Source: Siphonodentalium dalli (Eukaryota; Mollusca; Scaphopoda; Gadilida; Siphonodentaliidae). From it: a stretch of DNA of 64,000 nt. Each line of letters begins with the position of its first letter. Position 1 is the stretch's first letter. The notes under the pieces were generated by a model. It was given only the letters and a program-made list of their open reading frames with translations. It had not been told where the DNA came from and did no database searches. This document shows, in pieces, positions 11,383-24,397 of the stretch. A program made the position numbers and the translations under genes. The stretch lies in NCBI GenBank assembly GCA_032622095.1, contig CP136061.1, positions 232,994,944 through 233,058,943 of the forward strand, given 5' to 3'.

Positions 11383-12770
11383 TTGAAGTACCTACGTAAT
11401 ACTGGCTATCCGAATGAAGAGATATACATGTATATAAAAACCAAAATAGAAGATGACTGCTGGCGACAATGTTTTCCAAAAAAATTCAAAGCATTCGATA
11501 GCTCCCATCTAGTTGTCAGCCCGAAGATCAATATAAAGTGTGGTGACTATCAGATGAGGGATATGACTGTACAGTTGCTAAACAATTCAGTCACGCAAAA
11601 GAGGATCAAACAGTAAGATACCAAATTGCTGCCTGTGGTAATGTTTTTTAACGAAATTCGGGAAAATTAGATTACTCTCCCCCTGGTTATCCAGAAGATC
11701 ATTGTGGAATCTGGTGACGATCGGACAAGGGGTGTCGTCTGTAGGATCAACCAAATTATTTAGCCATAAAAATAGTAAAATTCAAGATCACCGCTGGCAG
11801 TGATGTCTTCACAAGGACAGCTTGAGAACAAAACATGGCTCACATCTAGCGGTGACCCAAACTATCCACATGAGAAAAAGTTCTCCAATAAAAGCTGGCT
11901 GCAGGGTGCGCCAATTGATTCAAATTCGAAATTTAACAGGGTGTACTGCTTGTGGCCATGTTTTCCCCGCACATTTGATAGACTGATGGACAAAACCACT
12001 GAATCCGTTGAATCAATATACATGTATACATGGATTAATGTATATGCATTGTTATACACAGTACTGGTATATAAAGGTACTGAAAATAACAATATTACTA
12101 GTATACACAAAATAAACCATATATCATGGCTATGGGTTCTAATATCCGAATATGACAGCTGATAACTTGGTGTGAATTGAAGAGTGGTGGTGTCTCACGC
12201 ATATCTAACCCTCCATGTTAGAAACATGCCATTAAATGTCATAAGTATAATCTAGCTTGAGGACAGAAGCTATCCATAAAAACCCCCCTTAATTCAACCA
12301 GGTCCTCGCGCGATGTATGGTCGATCACATGATGATCTAGGGGGGATTAGAATTGTTGTATAAAAACAGCACTGCGTGTAAATATAAAACAAAATAGTGC
12401 TTCATCTTATTACAGATTATTGCCATATATAATCAGTGATTATACAGACAGTCTGACAAAATAAAGTTTCAGTGACACTCTATCCGATGAGGGGAATAAT
12501 TTCATCTGTTACAGTCAATGGAGCAATTATGAATCTGGAAAGGTGAAATTTCTAAGTAATACTAGATATCGACATGACGCGATAACATATAACGTAAATG
12601 CAATATGGCCGCTGGCGACCATTTTTTCCTATAAAATTAAAAAAATATTTGATAGCTCTCATCTGATAGATCAATATCAAGATAAATATGAAGTTTAGTG
12701 ATGATCGGATGAGTGAAGTGGACTGTGCTAAACGGTTTAGTAATGCTTAAAAAGATTTTTACCTTAATAT
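11383..12770. repeat. Several diverged copies of an interspersed repeat
   Basis: The series GGCGACAATGTTTT, CATTCGATAGCTCCCATCT, AAGTNTGGTGA and GATCGGATGAG at 11460-11610 recurs at 12610-12760, and parts of it recur at 11640-11740 and 11770-11990. The CTGGCGAC...ATTTGATAG core is shared. These look like old copies of one family. No coding motif is seen in the short ORFs they contain. Confidence 0.6.
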
Positions 12771-13046
12771 TTTTATGTTCACTTTATAAACTTCACTGAG
12801 TCATCTTTGTCATGTATTGAGTTTGATATCTTTTGTTAACAGTTTATAAATCATGTATGTCTCATGTTTGTTATTTTAATTTATGTGTTTATTATCATTA
12901 AATAAAGTTGAATTCCTTAAAAAGATTCTTACCTCAATGTTTTTATGTTCACTTTATAAACTCCACTGAGTCATCTTTGTCATGTATTGAATTTGATATC
13001 TTTTATTAACAGTTCATAAATTATGTATGTCTCGTGTTCGTTATTA
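12747..13046. repeat. Two tandem copies, 170-bp period
   Basis: CTTAAAAAGATTNTTACC...TTTTATGTTCACTTTATAAAC...CATGTATTGARTTTGATATC occurs at 12747 and again at 12917 with roughly 95% identity. It is a recent tandem duplication. Confidence 0.85.
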
Positions 13047-13059
13047 TATTATATACACT

Positions 13060-14064
13060 TTATAGTGTGTTTCAGAACGAAAACAAAATGAATAAAATCA
13101 ACAAATTTGTAAATTTAAAAACAATTCAAACGTTGTTGTATTCCATGTCCCAGCCCGGACATATACACCAAATTTCAATAATATTCATTGAGAAACAACG
13201 GACCAAACGCCATATAACACCCCGTATGCATCTTTTATTCCGAGTTGGCCTTTTATTCCGAGTTGGCACGCGCCGATTGGGCGAGTTAAACCTGGGGCGA
13301 GCACGCCGATTCCGACACCTTTTCTATTTGCAGCAGGTTAAGTTTACGCGTAATTTAATTTACAAAGTTCCCCAATTGGTATCGTAAATAGAGCGACCTT
13401 ATTTGACAGAGAATGCCTCTGTTATTGATTATAAAGTTGCTATACATTAAAAACGACAATTCACATGCTCGTTCAAGCGCAGTAGTCTATTTTCCCCATG
13501 TTAAAGGACATCCACAAATACTAAATAACGCTAACTTACTGCCGAATGTTTTACACGACAACTGTTAACATATTTGGGCTGAATTCATCTGACGCGGTAT
13601 TATTCCTCAAAATAAACAACAAAACCATCGTTACTTGGAAATGTAGTTTGGGCTAACATTTACATAAATCCTCCATATCATTATTCCGACACACACGTCA
13701 GATGAAAAACTCACATGAAGTAACCGGCCAAATTGGCCGAAATTAGATGAGCATGCAATCAAACTATATTCAGTTATTCACCGGGCGGACCATATGCAAC
13801 CCGGTCGGTTGACACGCCCTCAATCAACGCGAACCCGTGTACGCTTATAACAACTCTCGTGTGAGAATGAGTGAATTGCACGTGACACGATAAGACCCAA
13901 GACGCAACTCTCACCTTAGACACGCCGTCAAACGAAATTATTTACAACTCCACCCATTGAACTGATTGTGTAACAATTGTAAACCGCGGTCCAGAAAAGT
14001 CGTATTCGTCATCTCAAGCCAAGCCTACCTAAACCTAGTTTTTGCTGGTCCGTCGAATGAATAA
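13060..14064. other. Intergenic, nothing recognised
   Basis: A short duplication of TTTTATTCCGAGTTGGC lies at about 13230-13266. Nothing else is supportable. Confidence 0.5.
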
Positions 14065-14195
14065 GTTTGGGCACATAACTAGACTGATATTACTTACCAT
14101 GCACTGGCGGCACCAAAACGTATAATATTCTATTGAAATGAAGGTATGGCGCGACGCAATATTTTTCCGATTATGTATAAGCATCAATCAGATAA
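14065..14195. repeat. Dispersed repeat, copy 2
   Basis: Diverged copy of 8745-8905, in the same orientation. The phrase CATGTTCTGGTTGAA at about 14378 may be a displaced part of it. Confidence 0.55.
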
Positions 14196-14843
14196 GCAAA
14201 CAAATATCGCAATTAACAAACCAAATATCCCCCACGTACTTTACACGTGTGAGCGCTTCTATCAAAATTATGTTCGTTATCTTAATTGTCGATGTCGATA
14301 TTTCGCTGTCGATAGAACGCGCGGTCCGCATTCGGCAAGTATACGATTATTTAGATATATCTACACTGCTGCTATACCATGTTCTGGTTGAACCGGGTTT
14401 AAAGACATATTATGAACTTGTTCGGGTGCGTGAAACTGATAAATTAGTACTCAGGCATTATGCCAACTGGAGGAATGTAGCATTCTACTAACATCGCCCA
14501 AATTCTCAATGAAATCGACCATACAACGCCATAGAAAACACCATCTAAACAGCGCTCAATTGTAACTATTTACATCTCGATTCGGACGCAATAATCGGCT
14601 ATAAACTAACGCAAATGATTTCGCCATCGATACTCATTGCATTTAATAAATATATAAGACTGGTGTGTATTGACAATTTTGGTAAATATTCATAAAAATA
14701 ACTACTTTGAGAAAGATTATTCTCCATTTCTATTTGATCACCCAACCGGAGTGTTTCACATCACTTTAACCCGGAATACGTGACCACTTGGACCAGCGGT
14801 CTCGTTTTTAAACTATGGTTTTAGCTGTCAACTGGCGGTTTAA

Positions 14844-15226
14844 CCCTTCACCCAACAGAAGGGCCCTGTGCCAATGCATTCTCTTATATATGCGAGTCGA
14901 CCATAGGTCGCCTCGCATATATAAGAGAATGCATTGGCTTAACACATTAAAAATTATAAAATTGTTAAAGAATGTAAGAAAAAATGGTAAAAAGTGTTAA
15001 AAAAAAGTTTTTTTTTAGGCCAATGCATTCTCTTATATATGCGAGGTGACCTATGGTCGACTCGCATATATAAGAGAATGCATTGGCACAGGGCTAACTG
15101 TAACTATCACAATGTGGTCAATGAGCCGGTTCCAATGATATCCATATTTGTATGGTTCTATTGAGACAGACCGAAGATATTTTAGACTGTTGAAGCTTTA
15201 TTTGGCCGGTTTTGTTGGGTAAAGGG
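14844..15226. mobile_element. piggyBac-like MITE with two long hairpins, copy 1
   Basis: The ends are CCCTTCACCCAACA and TGTTGGGTAAAGGG, with TTAA outside both (14840-14843, 15227-15230). The TTAA duplication plus a CCCTTT-type terminus is typical of piggyBac elements. Inside, the 27-bp block starting GCCAATGCATTCTCTTATAT occurs four times. Two inverted pairs form two hairpins, separated by an A/T-rich spacer, and the hairpin loops are themselves near reverse complements. A second, almost identical copy is at 46371-46762. No ORF, so mobilisation would be in trans. Confidence 0.9.
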
Positions 15227-15431
15227 TTAAACCTAAACATTTCCGAAAACCAGGTTTTAGCTGGAGATGGCGAATCTGGTCACAGAGTTTAGCTGACAGG
15301 AAGATAGCTCATGGGGTTACGTATATACGTGTACGCCAGCCCGTACAAGAAGTACCTAGAATATAACTTTTGAATGAAATTGTTGATTCCATACTCATAT
15401 CCATATATACAATATTTCTCAATGCGACATT

Positions 15432-15482
15432 ACTTATCATGAACCTATATACTTATCATGAACCTATACTTATCATGAATCT
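15432..15482. repeat. Three copies of ACTTATCATGAACCTAT
   Basis: A short tandem repeat of about 17-18 bp, with the third copy ending in AATC. Confidence 0.8.
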
Positions 15483-15989
15483 CTATTATGTCATGCTAAT
15501 AATTCAATCATATATACAGCATTGATTGAATTCTGCGAATAAACCATTCTGATTCTGAATGGCGACTGGGGAAGTTACCAATACAACTGTGTATACACAT
15601 ATATACTGCACGTAATATGACACTTGGTCAATCTGCATGGTAATCATTCCAGATGCATATAGATGGGTTCAGTGACAGCGAGATAGAATTCAAATGTAAT
15701 TAAATCATTTAATTAGCGCCCGACAGGGGCGTAGCGGGCATACACTTATTCGTACGGACGAATAATATGGAGCACGCTTTAAATACTGTAAAAGTACATT
15801 TATTCGCGGTGTTCCAATTTTCGTGTTTTTCGTGTTGTTGATAACCACGAAATTAAAACACCCACGAAAAAATGTTATCGAAACTATCGCGATCGCCATT
15901 TTGAGAATGTCATGCGGGAGGTATACATGCAACTCTATTGACCCGATGTACATGTTATAAGAGAGTGACGCTTACCCGCAGGTGAAATT

Positions 15990-16383
15990 GTGCGATACCA
16001 CCACTACGAGTATATATTGCATATATAGAGAGTAATCAATTGGTTCCGATAATTACGTTAAATAATTCACGAGAGGTGAGAGACGTCGGTACCCAAACGT
16101 CTCCCGCCTCGAGTGAATTATTGAACGTAATTAATTGATTACTCTATTTATTACACTTCTGCATCAATTTGGTTCGCCAAATATGATTAACACGCAAAGT
16201 CCCGATGTGGAGAAAGATCAGTCATCGATAATTCAGTCTAGATCAATATTAAGTGACGTAACGTCAATGACGTCACGGGAAATTACATAATTCACTAGTG
16301 ATATTACCATTTTTAATTAACAGCGTTTTCAATAGAAATCGCGCATTGGAGTGTAATAAATACTCGTAGTGGTGGTATCGCAC
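15990..16383. mobile_element. TIR element, 394 bp, with inner palindrome
   Basis: GTGCGATACCACCACTACGA begins a perfect 24-bp terminal inverted repeat (15990-16013 and 16360-16383). No clean target-site duplication is visible. A second palindrome (16030-16144, arms GAGTAATCAATT... and ...AATTGATTACTC) sits just inside the left end, with an inner GAGACGT...ACGTCTC stem. It may be a nested foldback. TGACGTCA, a perfect CRE-type octamer, is at 16268-16275. Confidence 0.85.
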
Positions 16384-17034
16384 CAGGCGACCTGTGCTTT
16401 CATCAAGGTTATGTAGGTTTATGTAATACAATCCCGTTGTTGACATTCTCAATAGTCGTCAACAAAAGCTTGGACACTCGACATGCTAATTAATTATACA
16501 CCTAAGGTGCTGATGCGCAATTTCCGACGGATCGCCGATGTGTCTGCACATTGTTTGTTTCAATTTGTCAACTGTATCTTGTAGTCTGGTCGGAAAAGCT
16601 ACATTTGTGGAACACTAGAACCCTAGAGGCATTTTTGGGGAAAAGCATGAAACTAAGTTTTCTAGCATAACTCAAGTATGCTGAATCAAATGAGGGTGCC
16701 TGTCGCTGCCAGTGTCCCATATTTCACCCATAAAATCAACTTAAAGTCACATACTGTTTTATTGCCGCGAAAATACAGTAAGTCAATATCGAGACTTATT
16801 ATATGATCATAAGTTTCTTTCCCAATTCCTATGTTAAAACATAACGAAAACATCGAGATATATAATGATGTTCACCTCATTAATCAAACAAGAGGTTAAT
16901 ATCAGTTCTGAGTGACGTCAGGTACTTCAGGGGTTAACATAACTTATTATCAGACCTGAAAGTAGATAGCATTTTCCCAGTGACGTTCAACGTCACAACG
17001 TCTTGTCCAATCAAAGCGCATTTCATATAATAAA

Positions 17035-17179
17035 ACAGTTATTGCATTGTTTCTTGGTTGACACGAGGAATTGTCAGCCCTTGGAAGTCAATATTCACCT
17101 CGGCCTACGGCCTTGGTGAATATTGACTTCCTCGGGTTGACAATTCCTCGTGTCAACCTCGAAACAATGCGATAACTGT
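17035..17179. mobile_element. 145-bp foldback element
   Basis: Arms of about 65 bp (ACAGTTATTGCATTGTTTC... and ...GAAACAATGCGATAACTGT) pair around a CCTCGGCCTACGGCC centre. The arms include GTTGACACGAGGAATTG and its complement. No clear TSD. It resembles a hairpin MITE. Confidence 0.87.
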
Positions 17180-20100
17180 ATAATATTGCACACTCGTTAT
17201 ACATATACTCTCATGAACATGGAATACTTTGTTATTTGAATCACCCCTCGTGACCTTTCTGTCAGAACTATCTCATCATCTGCTATACATATATGGACAA
17301 GTATGTTATTTAATAAATAAACGCTCTTTCTGAAATCACACCCAGTTGAAAGTTCTGTGAATCAGGATTAAGTTGAAAATATGACGTTTTTTCACAAATA
17401 TCTTCTAGATCAGTTCATGCTACTTGGAACTGGTTGAGTAATGTGACTTTATTTTGTGTTTTGTATATTAACTGATCATTGGAGCGGACCCAAGAATGTA
17501 CGAACCCACGAAAAAGTCGCAAATGGCTGAACCACGAAAATTAAAGCCATTCACATACTTTGAAGCATTATCCGACCTGCTAAGCAGTGAGTGGGGAGAA
17601 CACTATCTTGAGGGGAGTTTCCCCTCTTGTAGGAGGGGGTTTGGGGGATGCCCTGATGAATTTAATATTGCATTCAAAATGACGCGTTTTACTTGATTTA
17701 CTGATATGTACATGCATATAGAAGTGGTTAGAACAAATGGAAATCAGTAATATTTACTGTAATATTGAGTTAGATAAACTCGATCCTGGCATCGGTGGTA
17801 TTTCAAGTAGATTATATACATGAGTGAATGACAATTACATAATTACATTCGCCGATGTATGTCAGTGCAGAAGTTGCTGAGGGGAGTGTGGAGTATATAT
17901 ATCATACGAGTGGGTTATATTAAGCTCCAGTGATGTTTTGTATAGTTGTATACATCCATGTAGTATTTACCTAATTTTATTTATATAACATGTCGATGTT
18001 CCAACAACGCATTTGATCATTATGTGGGAAAATTACTGCGAATTGAACAGCTCAACTGCATGCTAGTTAAATTTATTGGAGTTCCAGTCTCTCGGCTGAC
18101 CATTACCATTGAGCCACACAATCATCACAGAAGAAATATTAAGTTTGAATAACCAACTTTTGTCTAAATGTCTGCATGTGCAGGTGCTTAGCGAATGAAC
18201 AGTCGACATAGTTGCTTGTCTTTGTTGGTTTATTGTGTCGATTCAATGTTACAATAACTCTATATTCTGATGTCGGTCGTGAAACTGTGACAATGTGCAG
18301 GTTTAGATCTCGGAACATGCATTTAACTTCAAAGTTGAAATGTCATGATCACTAACCAGGCTTTTTCCCCGGAAATATATGGTCCATCTTCAGCAGTGTG
18401 CGAGAATGTCTGACAAGTACATGTACATCCACCATCTTAGCATTGGCTGAGAGCACCTGGGGTAGTGTTGACGGTGGAGAACATGACATTGGGCATCACT
18501 TCCGACGTTAATGAGCAATTTGCTCATCCGAAATCCCCCACCAATTTGCATGTACATTGCCATTGATGCAGCGTGCAAGCTGGTTGAAAAAATGCTATAG
18601 CCTATACCCGAATGACTGAATTTGGCACATGGTAGTGACATGCCTACGGTTGGCGATACATGTATCGTACCAACTAAAATTACCAAATTCCACAGGTCAA
18701 TACCACGTACATATTTGACCCATGCAATTTCCTGGCAGTGCTTAGCCCTGGAGCATAAATTAGGAATAGGCATATAGAGCCCTATATTGGAAAGGAGTTT
18801 GTCTTACTCCACTGTCCAATATTCGAGCGTGAAAGAGTCCGTTATTTAGCCAATCTGAATGTGAACTTGGAAGACAAAATATTACTGTATGGGTCCGTAG
18901 ATATATCTTATACCAAAAATGCCGACATATTCATTGCCGTCCAAAAGTTCATCGACGATACCAAACGATTTAACTGACATAATATGGTTAAGAACTGTAA
19001 AGCGTGAACCAAAAGCCTACATAAAACAAAAATATTGTGCTCTCGTATACTCAAGCATGCCAGATGTGTGATTGTGTGTGAGGGGTGGACTCGCAGCGAT
19101 TGGCAACGGGATAGGTTGCGGGTGCTTGTGGAACAGGCAGTTCATTATTGAGACCCAATCAAACCATGATGCAATATAGATACTAAGGAAATGGCCACCT
19201 ATAAGCCTTTGGCTTACTGCCAAATCCTTTTCTCTAATGTTAAATTGTTATCGTCCTTATATTATGTATTATATGTGCTATTCTTGAGAATAAAATATTG
19301 TTTACACTAAAGGGCCATTGGTCGGTGTGTTTATATATAACGCCGAATCTACAGCTCAAATATTATGATCAATTTGTTGTTCCAATACTCTTACTACGTT
19401 AATTGGGCATACCATGCAGGAATGGCAGGATTGTTAACATTTGAGCTGAACTTATTGGAAATGCATTTAGGCCGTGATGGTGCCCTGGTGCTGCATGTTA
19501 GAAGTATATCATTCACCTTTGCCAGCAAAATATTGGTACGGCCAAAACCGTCCAGCCGTACCCAGAATTACGGCCTTGGCGCCCGATCGTGTTCAATAGT
19601 TACGTACTATATATTCTATAATGCCACAAGAAGGTTATATGGATGACAAGAAGGTTAGAACCTCTGTTAAAACCTCAGATGGAGCGGAACTCCTTATATG
19701 GAAAATGTATCGATGTGTCAGAAGGGCTTGAACCTTTTAAATATCCGCGTTGGTGCAAACTGAATGGAAATTAAGACCTTATCGCGGTGGGGAATAACGT
19801 GGTTTCGAGTTTCACGCATTCAAAATGGCAGAGGCGATCGAAAACGAGACCAAAACGAGGAAAGGGGTAATACATTAGGATAACGATATATTACATAGTA
19901 TTATGGCAGCTACGAGCATATGCTATACTTTTTTTAAAACAAGCTGATACCTCATTTGTGTCCAAACTCACAGTTGTTTGCTCTAACATTCTGACCAAAG
20001 TTGTCAGTCGAAGGATTCTCCTAGATGTGTACATATGCACTTGCAGCACTTATGTGTATGTTATTCCACGAAACTCCGGCTGGCAACTTTTGTCAGAATG

Positions 20101-20637
20101 TTATAGAAAACTACTGGGTTTTTCCGAAAAAATAAGATTTCAACATGTTTTAAAAATAAACTAGCAAATGCTCGTAACAGTTTTGTGTCAGTTCATCATA
20201 TATTATGTTTCTTTGTGCTTGCACATTTTTAATGCGTGGTACTCACCAACCTCGATACCACGTATATTCCACACCGTGCTTACGAGAGACTGAAATTTGC
20301 ACGTGGGGGAAAACATGCAGCCAACACCACAGTACTGGCAACTGTAGTGGAATGTTATGTACTTGGACATGACATGCTGTGTTATTCATAATGATTTTTC
20401 TACCGTTCGAATTGAAGAGAGGTGTGGTCGAGTACCTATATATATATATATTGATATATACATTAAATTTTATCATGGTCCACAAAAGAAGTAGTCGATT
20501 ATTCTTTAAATGCATGCAGTGCACCGTGTCCCTCACTATCTCAACTGTAGTACACACAATTCCCGATATTATTAAGCATATCCGCTTCTTACCTCTATAC
20601 ATGGGATAATTATGCATCTTCTGTGTACACTGAAAAA
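17180..20637. other. 3.4 kb without a recognised gene
   Basis: The longest ORF is 18390-18773 on the minus strand (127 codons, several cysteines), which matches nothing I know. A small hairpin lies at 18784-18826 (CCTATATTGG...CCAATATT). A CpG-richer patch at 19770-19870 holds a possible short coding exon (19825-19866, see findings). Otherwise nothing. Confidence 0.5.
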
Positions 20638-20644
20638 AAAAACT

Positions 20645-20830
20645 TAGTCAAAAGTAACTAAGTTACCTTAGTCAGAACCCCCGTCTCAAAACTAACTAAC
20701 TTAGCTTAGTCAGAAATGACTAAGGTTGCCCTTAGTCAGAAATGACTAAGGCCTTAGTCAGAAATAACTAAGGCCTTAGTCAGAAATGACTAAGGCCTTA
20801 GTCAGAAATAACTAAGGCTTGACTAAGTCA
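20645..20830. repeat. Subterminal CTTAGTCA repeats
   Basis: About eight copies of CTTAGTCA(G)AAATGACTAAG-type palindromes stand in tandem, period 21-22 bp in the middle. They are plausible transposase-binding sites of the surrounding element. Confidence 0.85.
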
Positions 20831-22832
20831 TCACTGTATCCATTAGTACATATAATTGGGCCTAATTATTGGGGGTATCATATCCCTGCAGCCTCAGCTG
20901 AACATCGCAACTGCAGATTAAAATAACTGAAAATAATGACTTACAGGTATCAACATAAATTTTATTAACTATTGAAACAATTAGACAATATAAACAATGT
21001 TTTATCTTGAAAGAAAATTATTCATCACAGAATACTAGTATGCATTGAATATACATTCAATATCTGACCAGTCGATAATTGTTTCAAATTGAAACAAAAA
21101 TTTATGCTTACATTAAAATGATAACGAACGACCAACATAGAAGATTAAATCGGAGGAAATGAAGAGTTTTTTTTAGAAGAAAAATTATATGATAAATATC
21201 TTCACCACTATGTGTGGAACTGAGCGCTTGTATCAAGCCACGGTGGAGTTTCCGACACACATTGTGACTTGCCTTCAGGCTCGTCACAATAATTTCAGGA
21301 ACACCGCCTTGGCTTGATACAATCGTGCATATCCACACAGGCATAGCACTTGGTGAATACCTCTATTTAACAAATGAATGTTTGTTTTCAGAAATGCATG
21401 AAATTATGAACGCTTTGTTGCGGTCACATTTTGAGTGAATCGCGGAAACAAACCTCGCAATATTTGATTTAAATGTCACAATTTTGAGCGCAAAGTGTCA
21501 CCATATTAAGCGCAAAATATTGCAATAATATCACAAGTGACATGCTTATAAGTGTTTCCACTTGCGAAAATAGCATGCTTAATATACCACTTTTTTTGAC
21601 TGGTACTGTACTACTGTATATATCAAGAACAGCTACCGGTATTTGGGATTGGTCCCTTCAAGACAACAGCAGATCCAATAAACATGTAACTGTGCGCAAT
21701 GACTTGGCGACAATGTTCTCATGTAGTCGCACATTTTCCATGAAATATCAGTGAATCAGCCGAAGATAGTTTGATAAGAACATCCAACCAATAACAGTGT
21801 ACTCCTGGTAAATTGTCGTGATGCCGGTAACTTGACGATAACATGGCGAATAATGACAATGTCTCATATCCACACATTTCAATGAACAATGATGAACACA
21901 GATGAATTGGTCGGGGTCATTGTAAAGTTGGAATTGGAGATACATGTATGTGATCATCCATCACTACACGACATCAGTTTCATTGTTTTTGGTGTTTTGT
22001 TGACGTTGGAGCTCTGTGAATTACACTGGTGCGCACGCCGCATATCCTCTCTTGTAAGTTGTAACTGTACATGCATGTCAATGTGCTCTGAAAGAATCAG
22101 ATTCTGAACAAGTACTGTCAACAGCATTTTCACCATTCTAATATTAATAGCTGCTCGTTGAGTCGTTGTTATTATTGTCACTATTGCTTGACATCGAAGC
22201 TTCAGCCTTGTGTTCATCTGAATGAAGTCAGACCATTGATTCGATTGAATGGATCATGTCATGATTCATCGATTAATTGGCATGCATCACTGCTCTCGAT
22301 GAATTTAGTGCAAATTGTCAATGATTAATAAGCCTTTTTTTCGCAGAATTTAAACTTGTGCGGTTATCAAAGGAACCGAAATCAGACCGTCTTTAACAAC
22401 TGTCCGCAATCGAACAGGTAACAGTCTCGATCACCAAACCAAGCCGGAATGAACTTCAACTTGGGGTAGTCGTCCACAATGCCACAGCGAAAAACGTTCA
22501 CCACACTGTATGTACTGTACAGTACTGTGTACGGTACATGTAACCTTGAAGGAGTCATCAGGCACAAATCTAATTTTGGCAGCAAATATTTCAGGCGCCG
22601 TTCTTTCACATGTAGAATAAAGATTCAAGCTATTATTGACAAATTGTCCACTTGTTGAAAGCAGTTGAATAATAAATAAATTAGTTCAACAATACACGAT
22701 GAACGGTTTCGCAGATTATTTTCCTAACTTCTCTTTTATCCTGGTGTTATCCGCTCTCCAAATACGCCTTGGTTGTTATTTATGTAATATGTCGTCTCTT
22801 TTAGTTCTTTCGACGCCAATATCACGTCTAAA

Positions 22833-23737
22833 CACAGGAGTTTGTCAGAATGATAATAAATAATAATAATAATAAATATATACAAATAATAATAAATAGT
22901 AGTAATAATAAATAGTAATAAGAGTATAGGAATGAATCAAGGGGATTAGTGATTTGACCTACAAATGTTTATTTATAAATGTTTTGCCTCGAAAATAGGA
23001 AAGCCAAAAAGTTATCGATTGTAGCGATCTTCAGACAGATTGCTCTTATAAATATTATACATCAATATGACCGCATGTGGCTGAAATTTAACTTCGCATT
23101 GACTACATCGCCTATTTTCTCTTTAAATCACCGCAACGGCAAGTTTCATTTTCGAAGCGTTGGCTGCCCTCGGTGACACGCTGCTTGGTACGGTGTCCTG
23201 TAAAACTTGATCCACTCTTGGACGAAGTCGTTTGCAGCAGTGGTTCGAATATTTCGACCTAAATCTTTTAAATGTTACATCGTTACATGCCCCGGAAATA
23301 TTCGGACAGCATGATGCAAACGGCACAGATTCCTCGGCCCTTTTATTATATGTGTACATTTTTGCCCGACACCGCCAACTAATTACAACGGAAGTACATG
23401 GTCGCGTGTCAACGAAATCAGCGGACGGTTCGAAAATGAAACCTGGCGTTGCGGTGATATAAAGAGAAACTAAGGTGATATTGCCAATGCCATGCTAAAT
23501 GTAAATCACAGCGATCACGTTGATGTATAACAGTCATAATAGCAATGAATATGGAGAGCGCCACGAGCGAAACGTTTTTTTCATGTTTCTGATTTTCGTG
23601 ATACAAAAAAAAAAAAAATGACGTAAATCGCTAATCCCCTAGTTGCAATCCTATTCTTTATTTATTACTTATATATCTATATATATCTATATATCTCTTA
23701 TATTTTTTATTTACTATCATTCTGACAAACTCCTGTG
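22833..23737. mobile_element. 905-bp foldback element, TSD GTCTAAA
   Basis: The ends CACAGGAGTTTGTCAGAATG and its complement are inverted, and GTCTAAA lies on both sides (22826-22832, 23738-23744). Diverged arms of about 330 bp run inward, for example GGGGATTAGTGATTT against AAATCGCTAATCCCC and TTTTCGAAGCG against GTTCGAAAATG. They surround a loop of about 240 bp. An AAT-rich microsatellite occupies the left arm at 22855-22920. The superfamily is unknown. Confidence 0.87.
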
Positions 23738-24074
23738 GTCTAAATCACTCTGATTTTAGTGATTTTTCCGAATTAAAAATGTCAGCCAAAACATGGCGTG
23801 ACAATAATTTGCGTTAAATTTACGTACTCGTCCATAGACGTACCGACCCGATTAACACAGAATGAATGCGATATTATATACATATTAAATGTCAGCAGAG
23901 TAAGATTCAGTCATACTGTATGGAGTCATTGCCGTATATAATATGTCGCCGATAAGTTTGAGTTTGAGATTTGAGGCATGACTGAATCAAGAAAATATTA
24001 ACCTTAGTAACTAAGGTGTGACTAAGGTCACACTTAGTTACTTTTGGCTACGTTAGTCAAAAATAACTAAGTTA

Positions 24075-24397
24075 GTGCCACCGCAGACGCTACGATTAAA
24101 ATCGTAAGTGGGGGAAATCGTAGGTGGAGAAATCGTAGCTTGCCCGCAGACGCTACGGTGCTGTGATCTTTGCAGCTACGATTTTCGTGGTATTTACAAC
24201 ATGACCAGTGCGACAGTGGTCATGTGACAGCTACGTTCGCGCGCGTTGCCAAAGTCACGCCACGATTTTCCTGGTAAAATCAAACAGTGCTTGATTGCTA
24301 CGATTTGGCTACGATATTGTCGTGGGCATGCGCATTGGATGCTTCCTCCTGCGATTTTCCCCACTTACGATTTTAATCGCAGCGTGTGCGGTGGCAC
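24075..24397. mobile_element. 323-bp MITE with TTA duplication, Harbinger-like
   Basis: A terminal repeat of about 38 bp starts GTGCCACCGCAGACGCTACG on the left and GTGCCACCGCACACGCTGCG on the right strand. TTA flanks both ends (24072-24074, 24398-24400). A 3-bp TTA/TAA duplication is characteristic of PIF/Harbinger elements. The interior repeats CTACGATT many times. No ORF. Confidence 0.85.

Noticed and set aside
18390-18773. 127-codon minus-strand ORF
   Set aside because: No motif, codon pattern or flanking splice signals. ORFs of this length are expected by chance in 64 kb.
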